DNA of 64,000 nt from Chloroflexota bacterium (GCA_024434165.1 QMIW01000007.1:1-64000), one strand, 5' to 3'; positions 33,294-42,444 are shown, numbered from the stretch's first letter. The notes: generated from the letters alone by a model not told the origin. A program made the numbers and translations.

Positions 33294-34244
33294 TCAGGTG
33301 GAGAGACTCAGGATCAGCCCGGGCACCGCTTTCATGGGCCGGTGGTGAATCAGCCACATGACCCCCGCGCCAATGCCAAGCAGGCGAGCCAGCCGGGGTT
33401 TGAAGGTGCGGTAATTCAAGCGCAGGGCGGCGCCCATGAGTCGGTAGAAAGCCTGCGCGCCGCTCGAAACAACATAGCGGATGATTCGCCCCACGCTGCC
33501 GTGCTTTGCCATCACAATGATGCGGCTGCGTTCCAGGAAGTAGTTGTTGATGGCGCTGTCTGTTCCACCGGTGGTGGCGCTTACGCGATGCCATATTTTG
33601 GCGTGGGGGGTGTAGTAGATCTTCCAGCCGGCTTTCTTCGCCCGCAGCTGCCAATCGAGTTCCTCGCATTGCAGGTAGAACTGCGGGTCGTACCCGCCGA
33701 TTTCGTCGTACAGCTTGCGGCTCACGAGCGTGTACACATCGTCAATGAAGACCCGTTCGGCGATCTGGTCGTATTGACCGGTATCCTTTTCCAGCAAACC
33801 GATGTGACGTCCCGTCCAGATCACGGGGTGTTCGTTGCGCCCCGTCGTTTGGAACGTATCCGGGTGGTCGTGGAAATACACCTTTCCCGTCACAAACCCG
33901 GCGCGGTCGAGGGATTCGGCTGCATCCACCAGGGCGGTGAGCGCGTGACTGTCAATCTTGGTATCGTTGTTCATCACGAGGAAGTAGTCCGCGCCGAGGC
34001 TGGCGGCGTATTCGAGCCCTGCAGCGAACCCGCCTGCGTATCCGCGGTTGGGTTTGAGCGCAAGGACATGCACCTGCGGAAAATTCGTATGCACATAGTC
34101 TTCGGTGCCGTCGGACGAACCATTGTCAATGACAACGACTTCATAGTTCAGGTAGTCCATGTTCAGCACGGTGGGCAGGCAATCCTTCAGCCATTTGGTG
34201 CCGTTGTAACTCAGGATGAGGACGTATACCTTCGGGATGTTCAT
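33294..34244 (-). CDS. Glycosyltransferase family 2 (rhamnosyltransferase-like)
   Basis: A 316-residue GT-A enzyme: VLILSYNGTKWLKDCL, VVVIDNGSSDGTEDYV, then GADYFLVMNNDTKID for the DxD-like metal site, and CEELDWQLRAKKAGWK, the ED-type catalytic region. The pattern is that of WbbL-like rhamnosyl transferases, but the donor could equally be the predicted CDP-deoxyaminosugar. It is coupled by ATGA to the sulfotransferase-like gene upstream. Confidence 0.85.
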   Translation of the reverse strand: MNIPKVYVLILSYNGTKWLKDCLPTVLNMDYLNYEVVVIDNGSSDGTEDYVHTNFPQVHVLALKPNRGYAGGFAAGLEYAASLGADYFLVMNNDTKIDSHALTALVDAAESLDRAGFVTGKVYFHDHPDTFQTTGRNEHPVIWTGRHIGLLEKDTGQYDQIAERVFIDDVYTLVSRKLYDEIGGYDPQFYLQCEELDWQLRAKKAGWKIYYTPHAKIWHRVSATTGGTDSAINNYFLERSRIIVMAKHGSVGRIIRYVVSSGAQAFYRLMGAALRLNYRTFKPRLARLLGIGAGVMWLIHHRPMKAVPGLILSLST

Positions 34245-34834
34245 GCTTGCGACGCCTCCGGGTTGACGCGCTGGCGGTACAGGTTCGGGTCCACGATCGC
34301 GCCCATTTTTTCAGAATCCAGCCCGAGGTCCAGAAAGAGGCGGATGTTTTCGATGTGGGGGGCGGGGCTGCGCAGCAGGTCGTTGTAATTGACGTCCAGG
34401 CGTTTTACGCGCGGCTGGGTCTTGAACCAGGCATCCACCTGGTGGAGGTGTTTTTGAAAGAGGACGATCAACTCTTCGGCGCTGACCTGCCGGCTGCTGC
34501 CGCGGTGTTCGAGCATGGTGTGCTGCGAGGCGGTGACTTCCCGCACCGCTCTTTGCATGAAGATGATGCGATAGTCGAATTGAGGCGGAAGGTGGGGCAG
34601 GAAGACCGCCACGATTTTGACGACCTTTCCCTGCGCATCGGCAAGCCAGGCGGTATCGCCCTGCGGAAGTTGTTTGACGCGCTCGAACTCGTAATACCCG
34701 TTTGGGTTGTCCACATCGGCGGCGCGGAGGTGGTCGGTCAGCGGGGACATGCCGCCCGCTTCGAGCATCTTCATCATCATGGATGTGCCTGAGCGCGGCA
34801 GACCCGATACAACGGTAATGTACGACGGCTTCAT
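34241..34834 (-). CDS. Sulfotransferase-family protein 2 (short)
   Basis: A 197-residue protein with the sulfotransferase P-loop SGLPRSGTSMMMKMLEAGG (9-27) and a central IIFMQRAVREVTASQ that aligns with the 3'-phosphate Arg/Ser site. It is shorter than the 250-300 residues usual for the family and lacks the RKGxxGDW end. It may be a truncated-type member, often annotated sulfotransferase family or P-loop protein, seen beside polysaccharide genes. Activity is uncertain. Confidence 0.75.
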   Translation of the reverse strand: MKPSYITVVSGLPRSGTSMMMKMLEAGGMSPLTDHLRAADVDNPNGYYEFERVKQLPQGDTAWLADAQGKVVKIVAVFLPHLPPQFDYRIIFMQRAVREVTASQHTMLEHRGSSRQVSAEELIVLFQKHLHQVDAWFKTQPRVKRLDVNYNDLLRSPAPHIENIRLFLDLGLDSEKMGAIVDPNLYRQRVNPEASQA

Positions 34835-34837
34835 GGG

Positions 34838-35998
34838 TTAAACCTGTTTTGAATCGAATTCCTGCAGCGCTTCGATCACATAATCCACTTCTTCGCCGGT
34901 CAGGTCGGGGAAGAGCGGCAGGGTGACGAAGGTTTGCCAGAGTTGTTTGGCGGCGGGAATCGGGTCGTCGAACTGCGAGAACAACGGGTGCAGGGGGAGC
35001 GGCAGGAAGTGCACGCCCGTGGCGATGCCGAGTTTCTTCAGGTGGATGATGAGTTTGTCGCGCTGATCGCAGCGCACGCCGAACAGCCAGTAGGCGGCAT
35101 TTTCCAGTTCATAGGGCAGGAGCGGCTTGATCGTTTTGCAATCCTTGATGCCGTCGAGGTAGCGGCGGATGATCCCGGCGCGGCGGGCGTTCATGCGGTC
35201 GAGTTTCTTCATCTGGGCAAGCCCAATCGCCGCCATCACGTCGTTCATGTTGTATTTGTAGCCGAGCACCGAAATCTCGTAATACCAGTGGCGCGCTTCG
35301 AGCATTTCCTGGCTGGTGTAACCCGCCGAACGTTTCCAGGTATCCTTGTCAATGCCGATCCAGCGGTGGGCGTGCAGGGGTTCGATGAGTTCGGTCTGGT
35401 CGGAGCAGATCATGCCGCCGTCGCCGGTGGTCATGCTTTTCTTTTCCTCGAAACTGAAACAGCCGATGTCGCCCCACATGCCGAGGCGTTTGCCCTTGTA
35501 AAAGCCGCCCGCACAATGGGCGCAGTCTTCGATCACCGCCAGGCGGTGCGCCTTCGCGATCTCCATCAGTTTTTCCATCGGGACGGGGTGACCGCCCAAA
35601 TGCACGGGAATGACCGCCACGCAGTCTGGCGTGATCTTGCGTTCCATGTCGTTCAAATCCATCGAGAGCGAGACTGGGTCCACATCCACGAACACGGGGA
35701 CGAGATCGTTGTAAAGCACCGCTGTGGCTGTGGAAGCGAACGTGATGGCAGGCACCAGCACTTTGGAACCGCGCGGGAAGTGATAGGCGGTGAGCGCGAG
35801 GTGCAGGGCGGCGGTGGCGGAGTTGACCCCCACCGACATCTTCGCGCCGATGTATTCGCTCCACTCCTTTTCGAATTGGGAAACCAGCGGTCCCAACCCC
35901 AGCCAGGCGCGTTCGAACACGCCGCGCAGGTTTTCGAGTTCCTCCTCTCCAACGCTGGGTTTGAACAAACGGACTTGCATGCGGGGTTTATCGGACAT
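34838..35998 (-). CDS. DegT/DnrJ/EryC1-family sugar aminotransferase 1
   Basis: A 386-residue PLP-dependent aminotransferase of nucleotide sugars. It has GVNSATAALHLAL, PAITFASTATAVLY, VIEDCAHCAGGFYKG and the PLP lysine region FSFEEKKSMTTGDGGM. The lysine is present, so it is an aminotransferase and not an RfbH-like dehydrase, which has His there. Next to RfbC-, RfbG- and RfbF-like genes, its substrate is probably the CDP-4-keto-6-deoxyhexose they make, giving an amino sugar that the formyltransferase at 38434 could cap. Start 35998 has AGGAG before it and overlaps the epimerase end by 11 bases. Confidence 0.85.
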   Translation of the reverse strand: MSDKPRMQVRLFKPSVGEEELENLRGVFERAWLGLGPLVSQFEKEWSEYIGAKMSVGVNSATAALHLALTAYHFPRGSKVLVPAITFASTATAVLYNDLVPVFVDVDPVSLSMDLNDMERKITPDCVAVIPVHLGGHPVPMEKLMEIAKAHRLAVIEDCAHCAGGFYKGKRLGMWGDIGCFSFEEKKSMTTGDGGMICSDQTELIEPLHAHRWIGIDKDTWKRSAGYTSQEMLEARHWYYEISVLGYKYNMNDVMAAIGLAQMKKLDRMNARRAGIIRRYLDGIKDCKTIKPLLPYELENAAYWLFGVRCDQRDKLIIHLKKLGIATGVHFLPLPLHPLFSQFDDPIPAAKQLWQTFVTLPLFPDLTGEEVDYVIEALQEFDSKQV

Positions 35999-36584
35999 GA
36001 GCCATCTCCTGTTGCGAAATAACGACACAATTGCTTAAAGTGAAGGGCGATATAAATTCGGCAAGGCGCGGCAGCGCCTGGTCTTTCGCGGATACCACCG
36101 GGGTTTTGGCGGGCCAGTCAATCTTCAGCGTTTCGTCGTCCCAGCGGATGCCGCCCTCGGCTTCGGGCGCGTAGCAGGCATCCACGTGGTAATGAACGAT
36201 TGCGTTTTCGGTAAGCGAGCAGAAGCCGTGCGCGAATCCCTTTGGAATGTAGACATAGTTGAACGCCTCTGCAGATAGTTCCACCGCATCCCACTGACCG
36301 AAAGTTGGGCTGTCGCTTCGGAGGTCGGCGAACACATCCAGCACCGCTCCCGACAACGCCCGCACGAGTTTGGTCTCGGCGTGGGGCGGCTTCTGAAAGT
36401 GAAGCCCGCGCAGGGTCCCTTTGCGAAGCGACATGGATTGATTCTCCTGAAGCCAGTTCGCGGTCAATCCATTGCGGAGGAAAATCTCGCGGTCGAACGT
36501 CCGCATGAAGTAGCCGCGTTCATCGCGGCGCGGCGCGAGGCGAATCTCGTAACATCCCTGCAAACGAAGCGGTCTGATATCCAT
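35988..36584 (-). CDS. RfbC-like nucleotide-sugar 3,5-epimerase
   Basis: A 198-residue cupin epimerase of the RmlC family: RDERGYFMRTFDREIF, SLRKGTLRGLHFQ with the catalytic His, YVYIPKGFAHGFCSL. RmlC acts on dTDP-4-keto-6-deoxyglucose; here no RmlA/B/D is present and the neighbours are CDP-glucose enzymes, so it probably epimerises CDP-4-keto-6-deoxyglucose, as in the ascarylose route. Its start shares the TAATG overlap with the dehydratase stop. Confidence 0.85.
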   Translation of the reverse strand: MDIRPLRLQGCYEIRLAPRRDERGYFMRTFDREIFLRNGLTANWLQENQSMSLRKGTLRGLHFQKPPHAETKLVRALSGAVLDVFADLRSDSPTFGQWDAVELSAEAFNYVYIPKGFAHGFCSLTENAIVHYHVDACYAPEAEGGIRWDDETLKIDWPAKTPVVSAKDQALPRLAEFISPFTLSNCVVISQQEMAHVR

Positions 36585-37651
36585 TAAAGCGGCTCCGGCA
36601 TGATTTCATCGAGTTTGAAGAAGCGCGTGTACCAATCCACGCTCTTTTGAATCCCGCGCTCCAAATCCACCAACGGTTCCCAGCCCAGGACCATCCTTGC
36701 AAAGTCGAATGTGACGTGCTGTTCCGGGATTTCGCTGCGGGCGTGGTCTTGAATGACAGGCGCGAGGTCGGGTCTTTCTGTGACCGCCAAAATCTTGTGA
36801 ACCACGTCCAGAACCGTGTGCGGCTGCATCGCTCCGAAATTGACGGCGGCGCCCGCGGCGAGTTTTCCCTGCAGGGCGGCGGAGAGCGTTTTCAAATAGG
36901 CGCGGATCATGTCGCCCGCGTAGATGTAGTCGCGCTTGAGCAAGCCGTTACTGCGAATGAGCGGCGGCTTGCCGAACAACGCCGAGCGGATCGTGCCGGG
37001 AATCAGGCGGTCCCAATGCAGGTCGCCTTCGCCGTAGACGTTCCCGCTTCGCACGATGACGATGGGCATCTGGAACGCCCTGGCATAGGTTTGAGCGAGC
37101 AGGTCGCCGCATAGTTTCGAGGCGTCGTAGGGATGGTCGAAGCCGACGAGCGGCGAGGATTCGTTGTACGCATCCGGCTGGCTGCCGTAGACCTTGTCCG
37201 TGGAAATCCACACGATGGCTTTGATGCGCTTGCCGACGTTGCGGCAGGCTTCGAGGAAGTTGTACGCGCCGCGCACGTTGCTTTCCATCGTGTCAATGAC
37301 CGAGTCCATGGCGGTATCCACGAGCGGCTGGGCGGCGAGGTGAAAAACGATCTCCGGGTTGACGCGCCCGACGATGCGCAGGCAGTCATGCAGGTCTGCC
37401 AGGTTGCCGTGATAGATGGATGAATTTGCCGGAAGCGTCTGGCGTTCGTAATCCAGCACGAACAACGAGGGGCTCACCCCCAGCGCATCCAGGGTGCGGA
37501 CGAGGTGGCTGCCGATGAAACCCGTCCCGCCGGTGACGAGCACAGACTGCTGATTCAATTCCGAGAGAGGGGGGTCTTGAAGGAATTCGCTCAGGTCTTC
37601 CAGGGGGTATTCGGGAAATGAAGCGGGTTGCGAAGTAAGCCGGTTTGACAT
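36584..37651 (-). CDS. rfbG: CDP-glucose 4,6-dehydratase-like (RfbG)
   Basis: A 355-residue extended SDR. An N-terminal extension (1-35) precedes TGGTGFIGSHLVRTL; STDKVYG supplies the Thr, YDASK the Tyr and Lys. The stretch VRSGNVYGEGDLHWDRLIPGTIRSA is typical of CDP-glucose 4,6-dehydratases. It converts CDP-glucose to CDP-4-keto-6-deoxyglucose. Directly follows the cytidylyltransferase (12 bases) that makes its substrate. GDP-mannose dehydratase is a less likely alternative. Confidence 0.85.
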   Translation of the reverse strand: MSNRLTSQPASFPEYPLEDLSEFLQDPPLSELNQQSVLVTGGTGFIGSHLVRTLDALGVSPSLFVLDYERQTLPANSSIYHGNLADLHDCLRIVGRVNPEIVFHLAAQPLVDTAMDSVIDTMESNVRGAYNFLEACRNVGKRIKAIVWISTDKVYGSQPDAYNESSPLVGFDHPYDASKLCGDLLAQTYARAFQMPIVIVRSGNVYGEGDLHWDRLIPGTIRSALFGKPPLIRSNGLLKRDYIYAGDMIRAYLKTLSAALQGKLAAGAAVNFGAMQPHTVLDVVHKILAVTERPDLAPVIQDHARSEIPEQHVTFDFARMVLGWEPLVDLERGIQKSVDWYTRFFKLDEIMPEPL

Positions 37652-37663
37652 TTTCTCCTCATT

Positions 37664-38437
37664 TCACGAAGACCAGACTTTCCAGGGCGCTTCCCCGGAT
37701 TGCCACATGCCCTGCAGGTAGCGCACGTCGCGCAAGGTGTCCATGCACTGCCAGAAACCCTGGTGCCGGAACGCCGCGAGTTGGTTTTCAGCCACCAGCA
37801 TCTCCACCGATTCGCGTTCAAAATCGGTGGCGTCGCCGCTGATGTAGCTCAACACCTGCGGCTCCAGCACAAAGAACCCGCCGTTGATCCAGCCTTCGCC
37901 GATCTGCGGCTTCTCCTTGAATTCCACCACGTGATTGTTGGCGAGCACCATCCCGCCGAAGCGCGCAGGCGGGCGCACCGCCGTGACCGTGGCGAGTTTC
38001 CCCTGTTCTTCGTGGAAGCGCACCAGTCCGCTGATGTCCACGTTGGAAACGCCGTCGCCGTAGGTCATCATGAAGCGTTCGTTTCCGATCAACGAGGCGA
38101 GACGTTTGATGCGTCCGCCCGTTTCCGTTTTGGGACCCGTATCCACGAGGTGGATGGTCCAGTCCTCGCTTTCGCCGTCGTGCACTTCCACGCTGCCGTC
38201 CTTCAGGCAGACGGTCAGGTTCCTTTGCAGCTGGCGGTAGTTGATAAAGTAATTCTTGATGAATTCGCCCTTGTATCCAAGCGCGAGAATGAATTCCTTG
38301 AACCCATGCGCGGCATAGATCTTCATGATGTGCCAGAGGATGGGACGCCCGCCGATCTCCACCATGGGCTTGGGACGGACTTCCGTCTCCTCTGAAAGGC
38401 GTGTGCCGAACCCGCCAGCCAGGATGACCACTTTCAT
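37664..38437 (-). CDS. rfbF: Glucose-1-phosphate cytidylyltransferase (RfbF)
   Basis: A 257-residue nucleotidyltransferase that makes CDP-glucose from CTP and glucose-1-phosphate, the entry to CDP-3,6-dideoxy and related sugars. It starts MKVVILAGGFGTRLSEETEV, followed by RPKPMVEIGGRPILWHI and ALGYKGEFIKNYF; MTYGDGVSNVDI provides the metal Asp. These are clear RfbF hallmarks. GGGAGG precedes the ATG, which overlaps the formyltransferase stop (ATGA). The longer reading to 38482 has no ribosome site. Confidence 0.92.
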   Translation of the reverse strand: MKVVILAGGFGTRLSEETEVRPKPMVEIGGRPILWHIMKIYAAHGFKEFILALGYKGEFIKNYFINYRQLQRNLTVCLKDGSVEVHDGESEDWTIHLVDTGPKTETGGRIKRLASLIGNERFMMTYGDGVSNVDISGLVRFHEEQGKLATVTAVRPPARFGGMVLANNHVVEFKEKPQIGEGWINGGFFVLEPQVLSYISGDATDFERESVEMLVAENQLAAFRHQGFWQCMDTLRDVRYLQGMWQSGEAPWKVWSS

Positions 38438-39348
38438 GACGTACCTCCCGCAAACACTAATTTTAGAACTGCATCCTTGCATGAAACTTTTGCCCAGCCG
38501 TCCCTGCGGTCGAGCAGCCTGCCGGGGAAGGGTTGGGGCGTTCTTTCCATCGCTTCGCTTTTGATGATTTTTACGGGGCGACCCTCGATCACCGCCGAGG
38601 CTCCACCATAGGAGATGGATGCGCGCACCAGGCGCTGAATCGAATCAGCGCAGTCCTCCCAGCGGATGGTGCGGTATTCTTTGGATGCCGGGGGGAAGTA
38701 ACTTGCGCCCGCCTCATCCTGCGACACGGAGACCGCCCGCCCGCTTTCGATTTGATCCAACACTTCGACGAGGAGTTCCACGCCCGCCGCGGTCAGTTTC
38801 CGAGCCAGGGAGATCGAATCCTCCCCTTCGCCGATGGGCAGTACGCGCTGTCCGAGCAGGGAGCCGGTATCCACGCCTTCGTCCATCCAGTGGACGGTGA
38901 TGCCGGTCTCTTTTTCGTTGTTGACGAGCGCCCAAAAGATGGGGTCTGCGCCGCGATATTTGGGCAGGAGGGACGGGTGGACGTTGATCACGCCGCGCGG
39001 CGCGAGCGAAAGGGTTTGAGGTTTGAGAATTCTGCTGAAAGAGGCAACCACAAACAGGTCCGGTTTGAGGCGGGCAACGAACTCGGAGAATGAAGCCGTA
39101 TTGAGAGGCTGATTCCAAACGGGCAGACCGGCGCGGCGGGCGATCCCGGACGTTGTGCCGGCTGGCGGCATCCAACCCTGCCAGGTTTGTTGAGCCATTC
39201 GGAGCCAGGCGCGCGGTCCCCGTCCCGCGATCTTTTTTTGCGGCGGGACGACCACCCCTGCCGCCGGATGTTTTCCATTTGCAAGCAGACCTTTCAGGAA
39301 GGGAGCGCCGTTGTCCTGGGTTCCGAAAAAGAGGATGCGCAAACTCAT
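38434..39348 (-). CDS. Formyltransferase of the Fmt fold, probable sugar N-formyltransferase
   Basis: A 304-residue formyl-tetrahydrofolate-dependent transferase. The catalytic triad of the fold is visible: Asn122 and His124 in INVHPSLLPKYRG and Asp160 in DEGVDTG. The C-terminal part (about 210-300) matches the small Fmt-type C-domain. Among house-keeping genes it would be methionyl-tRNA formyltransferase, but here it sits between a Wzy-like gene and an rfbF gene, so N-formylation of an amino sugar, as by ArnA, VioF or WlaRD types, is the better call. Its substrate is probably the product of an aminotransferase of this locus. Confidence 0.8.
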   Translation of the reverse strand: MSLRILFFGTQDNGAPFLKGLLANGKHPAAGVVVPPQKKIAGRGPRAWLRMAQQTWQGWMPPAGTTSGIARRAGLPVWNQPLNTASFSEFVARLKPDLFVVASFSRILKPQTLSLAPRGVINVHPSLLPKYRGADPIFWALVNNEKETGITVHWMDEGVDTGSLLGQRVLPIGEGEDSISLARKLTAAGVELLVEVLDQIESGRAVSVSQDEAGASYFPPASKEYRTIRWEDCADSIQRLVRASISYGGASAVIEGRPVKIIKSEAMERTPQPFPGRLLDRRDGWAKVSCKDAVLKLVFAGGTS

Positions 39349-40805
39349 TGGGTATCCTCTTTCATGGCGAGGATTGATTCGCCGATGCCGATGGTCACGG
39401 CAAAGAAAGCCAGGTTGAAACCCTCGATGAAGATCGGAGCGACGGTGTTACTGAACGTCATCGCAAAGATGATGAGGGGAGCGCCCAGGGCGATGGCGCG
39501 GAGAAACGGGTCTTGCACGCTTCTCCATTTCAGGAAGCCGTGCAGGATGAAGCCAAAGATAATAACGACGAATGGTATGAAGCCGAGCAGCCCTGTTTTC
39601 AGCCATACCCAAAGATAGCCATTGTGGATGTACGTTTGAAGCGTGTCGCCGATGAAAAAGACCGGGCGGTAGGGGTTGAAAAGACCGATGCCGACCAGCG
39701 GATGCCTTTCGATGTGCTGCCACGCATAGTTCGTCTCTTCGACCCGCCACAAAAGGGTTTCCTCGGGCGATAAGGGATTTGTTTCGACAAGGTTGAACAA
39801 TCGCCCCATCAACGCCCGGGGATATGCCAGCAGGGCGGAGTTCGGGTTCAGCACCTTGAGTACGCCGAAGAGCGAACTGGCGGCAAGGATGACCGCCAGG
39901 AGCAGCAATGCCAGCCTGTGGCGTTCCTTCCCCTTCAGGAGAATCCCAAGGACCGCCAGCGCAATCAGCGTGGAAAAGACGATGTTCCTGCCGAGCGAGA
40001 TGGTGATGCTCAACCCAAGCACGAACACAGCCGCCCAGATCGCCAGCGTTCGGAGGCTCGATCTGTGGTTTGCCAGGTAACATACCAGCATCATCATGGT
40101 GATGAAGACGGCATAGAAGCCGGGGTGATAAGCCCTGCTCAGCCTGTCTGCCCGGAAATACAGAGACGGGATGAACGGTATGGTGAACCCCGTCGTCACT
40201 TGCAGCAGCAGGAGGGTGGAAACCAGCAGCCCGATGATGAAGATTCCGATCACCAGGCGTTTGATCTGTTGAGGGGTTCTCAATAATTGCGTTATGGCGA
40301 AAAAAATCGAGTAGGAGAGCATGATGCGCGCTTCGTAGGTCGTGTAACTGAATTCGATGCCGTATTGTGAAACAGCCGTATACATCCCGAAAAAGACCGC
40401 GATGCAGTACAGAATCACGGGTAAATCCAGGGGCGTCCTGCGAAAGTGAAAACCGCGTTCGGCAAAAATGCGAAATCCGGTCAGACCGAGAAGGGAGAGG
40501 AGAATCAGATCGGATATTTGAAAGTTCCCGATGCCGAGATTTATAAAGCGGTTGAGATAGCGGGGCAGCAAGCCGGAGGAGAAAACCAAAATCGCCAGGA
40601 TCGGAAGTTCGGGCGCTTTGACCAGAATTACGGCATAGACCAGAACCGCCATAATTCCGACAGTCAATGCCGGACCCAATACAGCCAGCGAAAGCCCGAT
40701 CAACACTCCAACGGCGATGCCCAACGCCAAATCCAGGCGCGGCAACAGATTCATCCATCCCTTGTATATCCAGTTGCCGCGCAAGGATTCGGTGACACGC
40801 ATCAT
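39345..40805 (-). CDS. O-antigen polymerase/ligase-like membrane protein (Wzy)
   Basis: A 486-residue membrane protein with about 12 predicted helices. The periplasmic loop with HPLVGIGLFNPYRP and the following YIHNGYLWVWLKTGLLG is the Wzy_C/WaaL signature (the HN motif). It would link repeat units outside the membrane after flipping. Its stop overlaps the formyltransferase start as ATGA. Polymerase is preferred over ligase because no lipid A-type acceptor genes are seen. Confidence 0.85.
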   Translation of the reverse strand: MMRVTESLRGNWIYKGWMNLLPRLDLALGIAVGVLIGLSLAVLGPALTVGIMAVLVYAVILVKAPELPILAILVFSSGLLPRYLNRFINLGIGNFQISDLILLSLLGLTGFRIFAERGFHFRRTPLDLPVILYCIAVFFGMYTAVSQYGIEFSYTTYEARIMLSYSIFFAITQLLRTPQQIKRLVIGIFIIGLLVSTLLLLQVTTGFTIPFIPSLYFRADRLSRAYHPGFYAVFITMMMLVCYLANHRSSLRTLAIWAAVFVLGLSITISLGRNIVFSTLIALAVLGILLKGKERHRLALLLLAVILAASSLFGVLKVLNPNSALLAYPRALMGRLFNLVETNPLSPEETLLWRVEETNYAWQHIERHPLVGIGLFNPYRPVFFIGDTLQTYIHNGYLWVWLKTGLLGFIPFVVIIFGFILHGFLKWRSVQDPFLRAIALGAPLIIFAMTFSNTVAPIFIEGFNLAFFAVTIGIGESILAMKEDTQ

Positions 40806-40836
40806 GGTTTGCTCGATTCAGCAGAGGTTTCCGTCA

Positions 40837-41946
40837 TTAAGGAACGGGGACCGGCGCTTTCGCAACTTCAGCAGCGACGATCTCCACCTGTTCCGCGGTC
40901 ATTTCCGGGAACATGGGCAGGGAAAGAATCTCGTTGCAGAGTTTTTCCGCAATGGGGAATTGCCCGCGCCGGTCTTGTTTATTGGAGAAGAACGGCTGGA
41001 GGTGAACAGGCAATGGGTAATGGATGGCTGTGCCGATGCCGCGTTCCTTCAGATGAGCCTGCAAAACATCCCTGTGCTGCGAGCGAATTACATACAGGTG
41101 ATAGACATGCTGGTAACCGGGCAGTTCCACGGGCGTCGTTACGCTGGACCCGGCAAGGAGTTTGTTGTACAACTCCGCCAGGCGGCGGCGCGAAGTGATC
41201 CATTCGTCGAGATATTTCAATTTGACGCGCAGGATTGCGGCTTGCAGGCTGTCGAGGCGGTGGTTGAACGGTTCGAGCTCGTGTACGTTCTTGGTGCGCT
41301 GTCCGCAATTGCGCAGCGCCCGCATGGTCTCGGCGGCCTTGGCGTCGTTGGTGGTGATGATGCCGCCGTCTCCGCAGCCTCCCAGGTTCTTGGTCGGGTA
41401 AAAACTGAATGCCGCGGCGTTCCCGAAACTTCCAACGCGGTAGCCCTTGTAGTTTGCCCCGTGCGCCTGGCAGGCGTCTTCCACAACCACAAGGTTGTAT
41501 TTTTCCGCAATGCCGAGAATCATGTGCATATCGGCGGGCAAGCCGTATAAGTGAACAGGGAGGATGGCTTTTGTGCGGGGGGTGATGGCATCCTCGATCT
41601 TTTCCACGTCAATGTTCCAGGTCTCAGGGTCTGCGTCCACAAAAACCGGAGCTGCGCCGGCTAAGACGATCGCCGCCGCGCTGGCGGTAAAGGTATGGGT
41701 GGGCACAATGACTTCGTCTCCCGGACCGATGCCGAACGCGCGCAGGCTCAACTCCAGGGCGGAAAGTCCGTTATCCACGCCGACGGCGTATTTGGCGCCG
41801 CAGTAGGCGGCGAATTCCTCTTCCAGTTTTGTGACATCCTGACCAAGGATGAAATCCCCCCGGTCTAAAACGCCCTGAATGGCGGCGTTGATCTCGTTGC
41901 GCAGAAGTTTATGTTGGGTCGTAAGTTCGACAAATGGGATGTTCAT
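40837..41946 (-). CDS. DegT/DnrJ/EryC1-family sugar aminotransferase 2 (WbpE-like)
   Basis: A 369-residue PLP aminotransferase: GVDNGLSALELSLRAFGIGPGDEV-type N-terminal (seen as separate short motifs), VVEDACQAHGANYKG, and FYPTKNLGGCGDGGII with the PLP lysine. This form, with TKNLGGCGDGG, is typical of WbpE/WlbC/FdtB-type 3-aminotransferases. Together with the acetyltransferase 12 bases upstream and the Gfo/Idh oxidoreductase before that, it fits the B-E-D set that converts UDP-GlcNAc-uronate to the 2,3-diacetamido sugar. Confidence 0.85.
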   Translation of the reverse strand: MNIPFVELTTQHKLLRNEINAAIQGVLDRGDFILGQDVTKLEEEFAAYCGAKYAVGVDNGLSALELSLRAFGIGPGDEVIVPTHTFTASAAAIVLAGAAPVFVDADPETWNIDVEKIEDAITPRTKAILPVHLYGLPADMHMILGIAEKYNLVVVEDACQAHGANYKGYRVGSFGNAAAFSFYPTKNLGGCGDGGIITTNDAKAAETMRALRNCGQRTKNVHELEPFNHRLDSLQAAILRVKLKYLDEWITSRRRLAELYNKLLAGSSVTTPVELPGYQHVYHLYVIRSQHRDVLQAHLKERGIGTAIHYPLPVHLQPFFSNKQDRRGQFPIAEKLCNEILSLPMFPEMTAEQVEIVAAEVAKAPVPVP

Positions 41947-41958
41947 GGGTCCTCGCTT

Positions 41959-42444
41959 TCAAGATTCCTTCACAGTAATGGGGCGGGCGGGGTTTCCAGC
42001 CACCACCGCACCCGCCGGCACATCGTGCGTTACGACGCTTCCCGCGCCCACGAGCGCTCCTTCGCCAATCGTCACGCCGCACAAAATGGTGGCGTTGCTG
42101 CCAATCGAAGCGCGCTTCTTGATGACCGTCGGGATGCACGCCCAATCCGCTTCGGATTGGGGCGCTCCCCCGGCAGTGGTCGCGCGCGGGTACTTGTCGT
42201 TGATGAACATGACGCCATGCCCGATGAAGACCTCGTCTTCGATCGTGACGCCCTCGCAGATGAAGGAATGACTTGAGATCTTGACCCGCTTTCCGATCTT
42301 TGCGCCCTTTTGAATCTCGACGAAAGTCCCGATTCGGCTTTCATCGTCCACTTCACAGCCGTAGAGGTTTACGAAGGCGTAGACTTTCACGTCCCTGCCG
42401 AGTTTTACATCTGGTGCAATGCGGGAGTATTCCGGGGTTCCCAT
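41959..42444 (-). CDS. Left-handed beta-helix N-acetyltransferase (WbpD-like)
   Basis: A 161-residue hexapeptide-repeat acetyltransferase. Imperfect [LIV]GxxxV repeats run from IAPDVKLG to LVGAGSVVTHDVPAGAVVAGNPAR, the standard ending. Compared with WbpD it has the same order, including the FINDKYPR insertion. It would acetylate the 3-amino group from the aminotransferase. The gene overlaps the oxidoreductase by 40 bases. Confidence 0.85.
   Translation of the reverse strand: MGTPEYSRIAPDVKLGRDVKVYAFVNLYGCEVDDESRIGTFVEIQKGAKIGKRVKISSHSFICEGVTIEDEVFIGHGVMFINDKYPRATTAGGAPQSEADWACIPTVIKKRASIGSNATILCGVTIGEGALVGAGSVVTHDVPAGAVVAGNPARPITVKES

Noticed and set aside
38434-39348. Formyltransferase considered as methionyl-tRNA formyltransferase
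   Set aside because: The fold is shared, but it is embedded between polymerase and rfbF genes with overlapping stops and starts; no def or translation gene is near.
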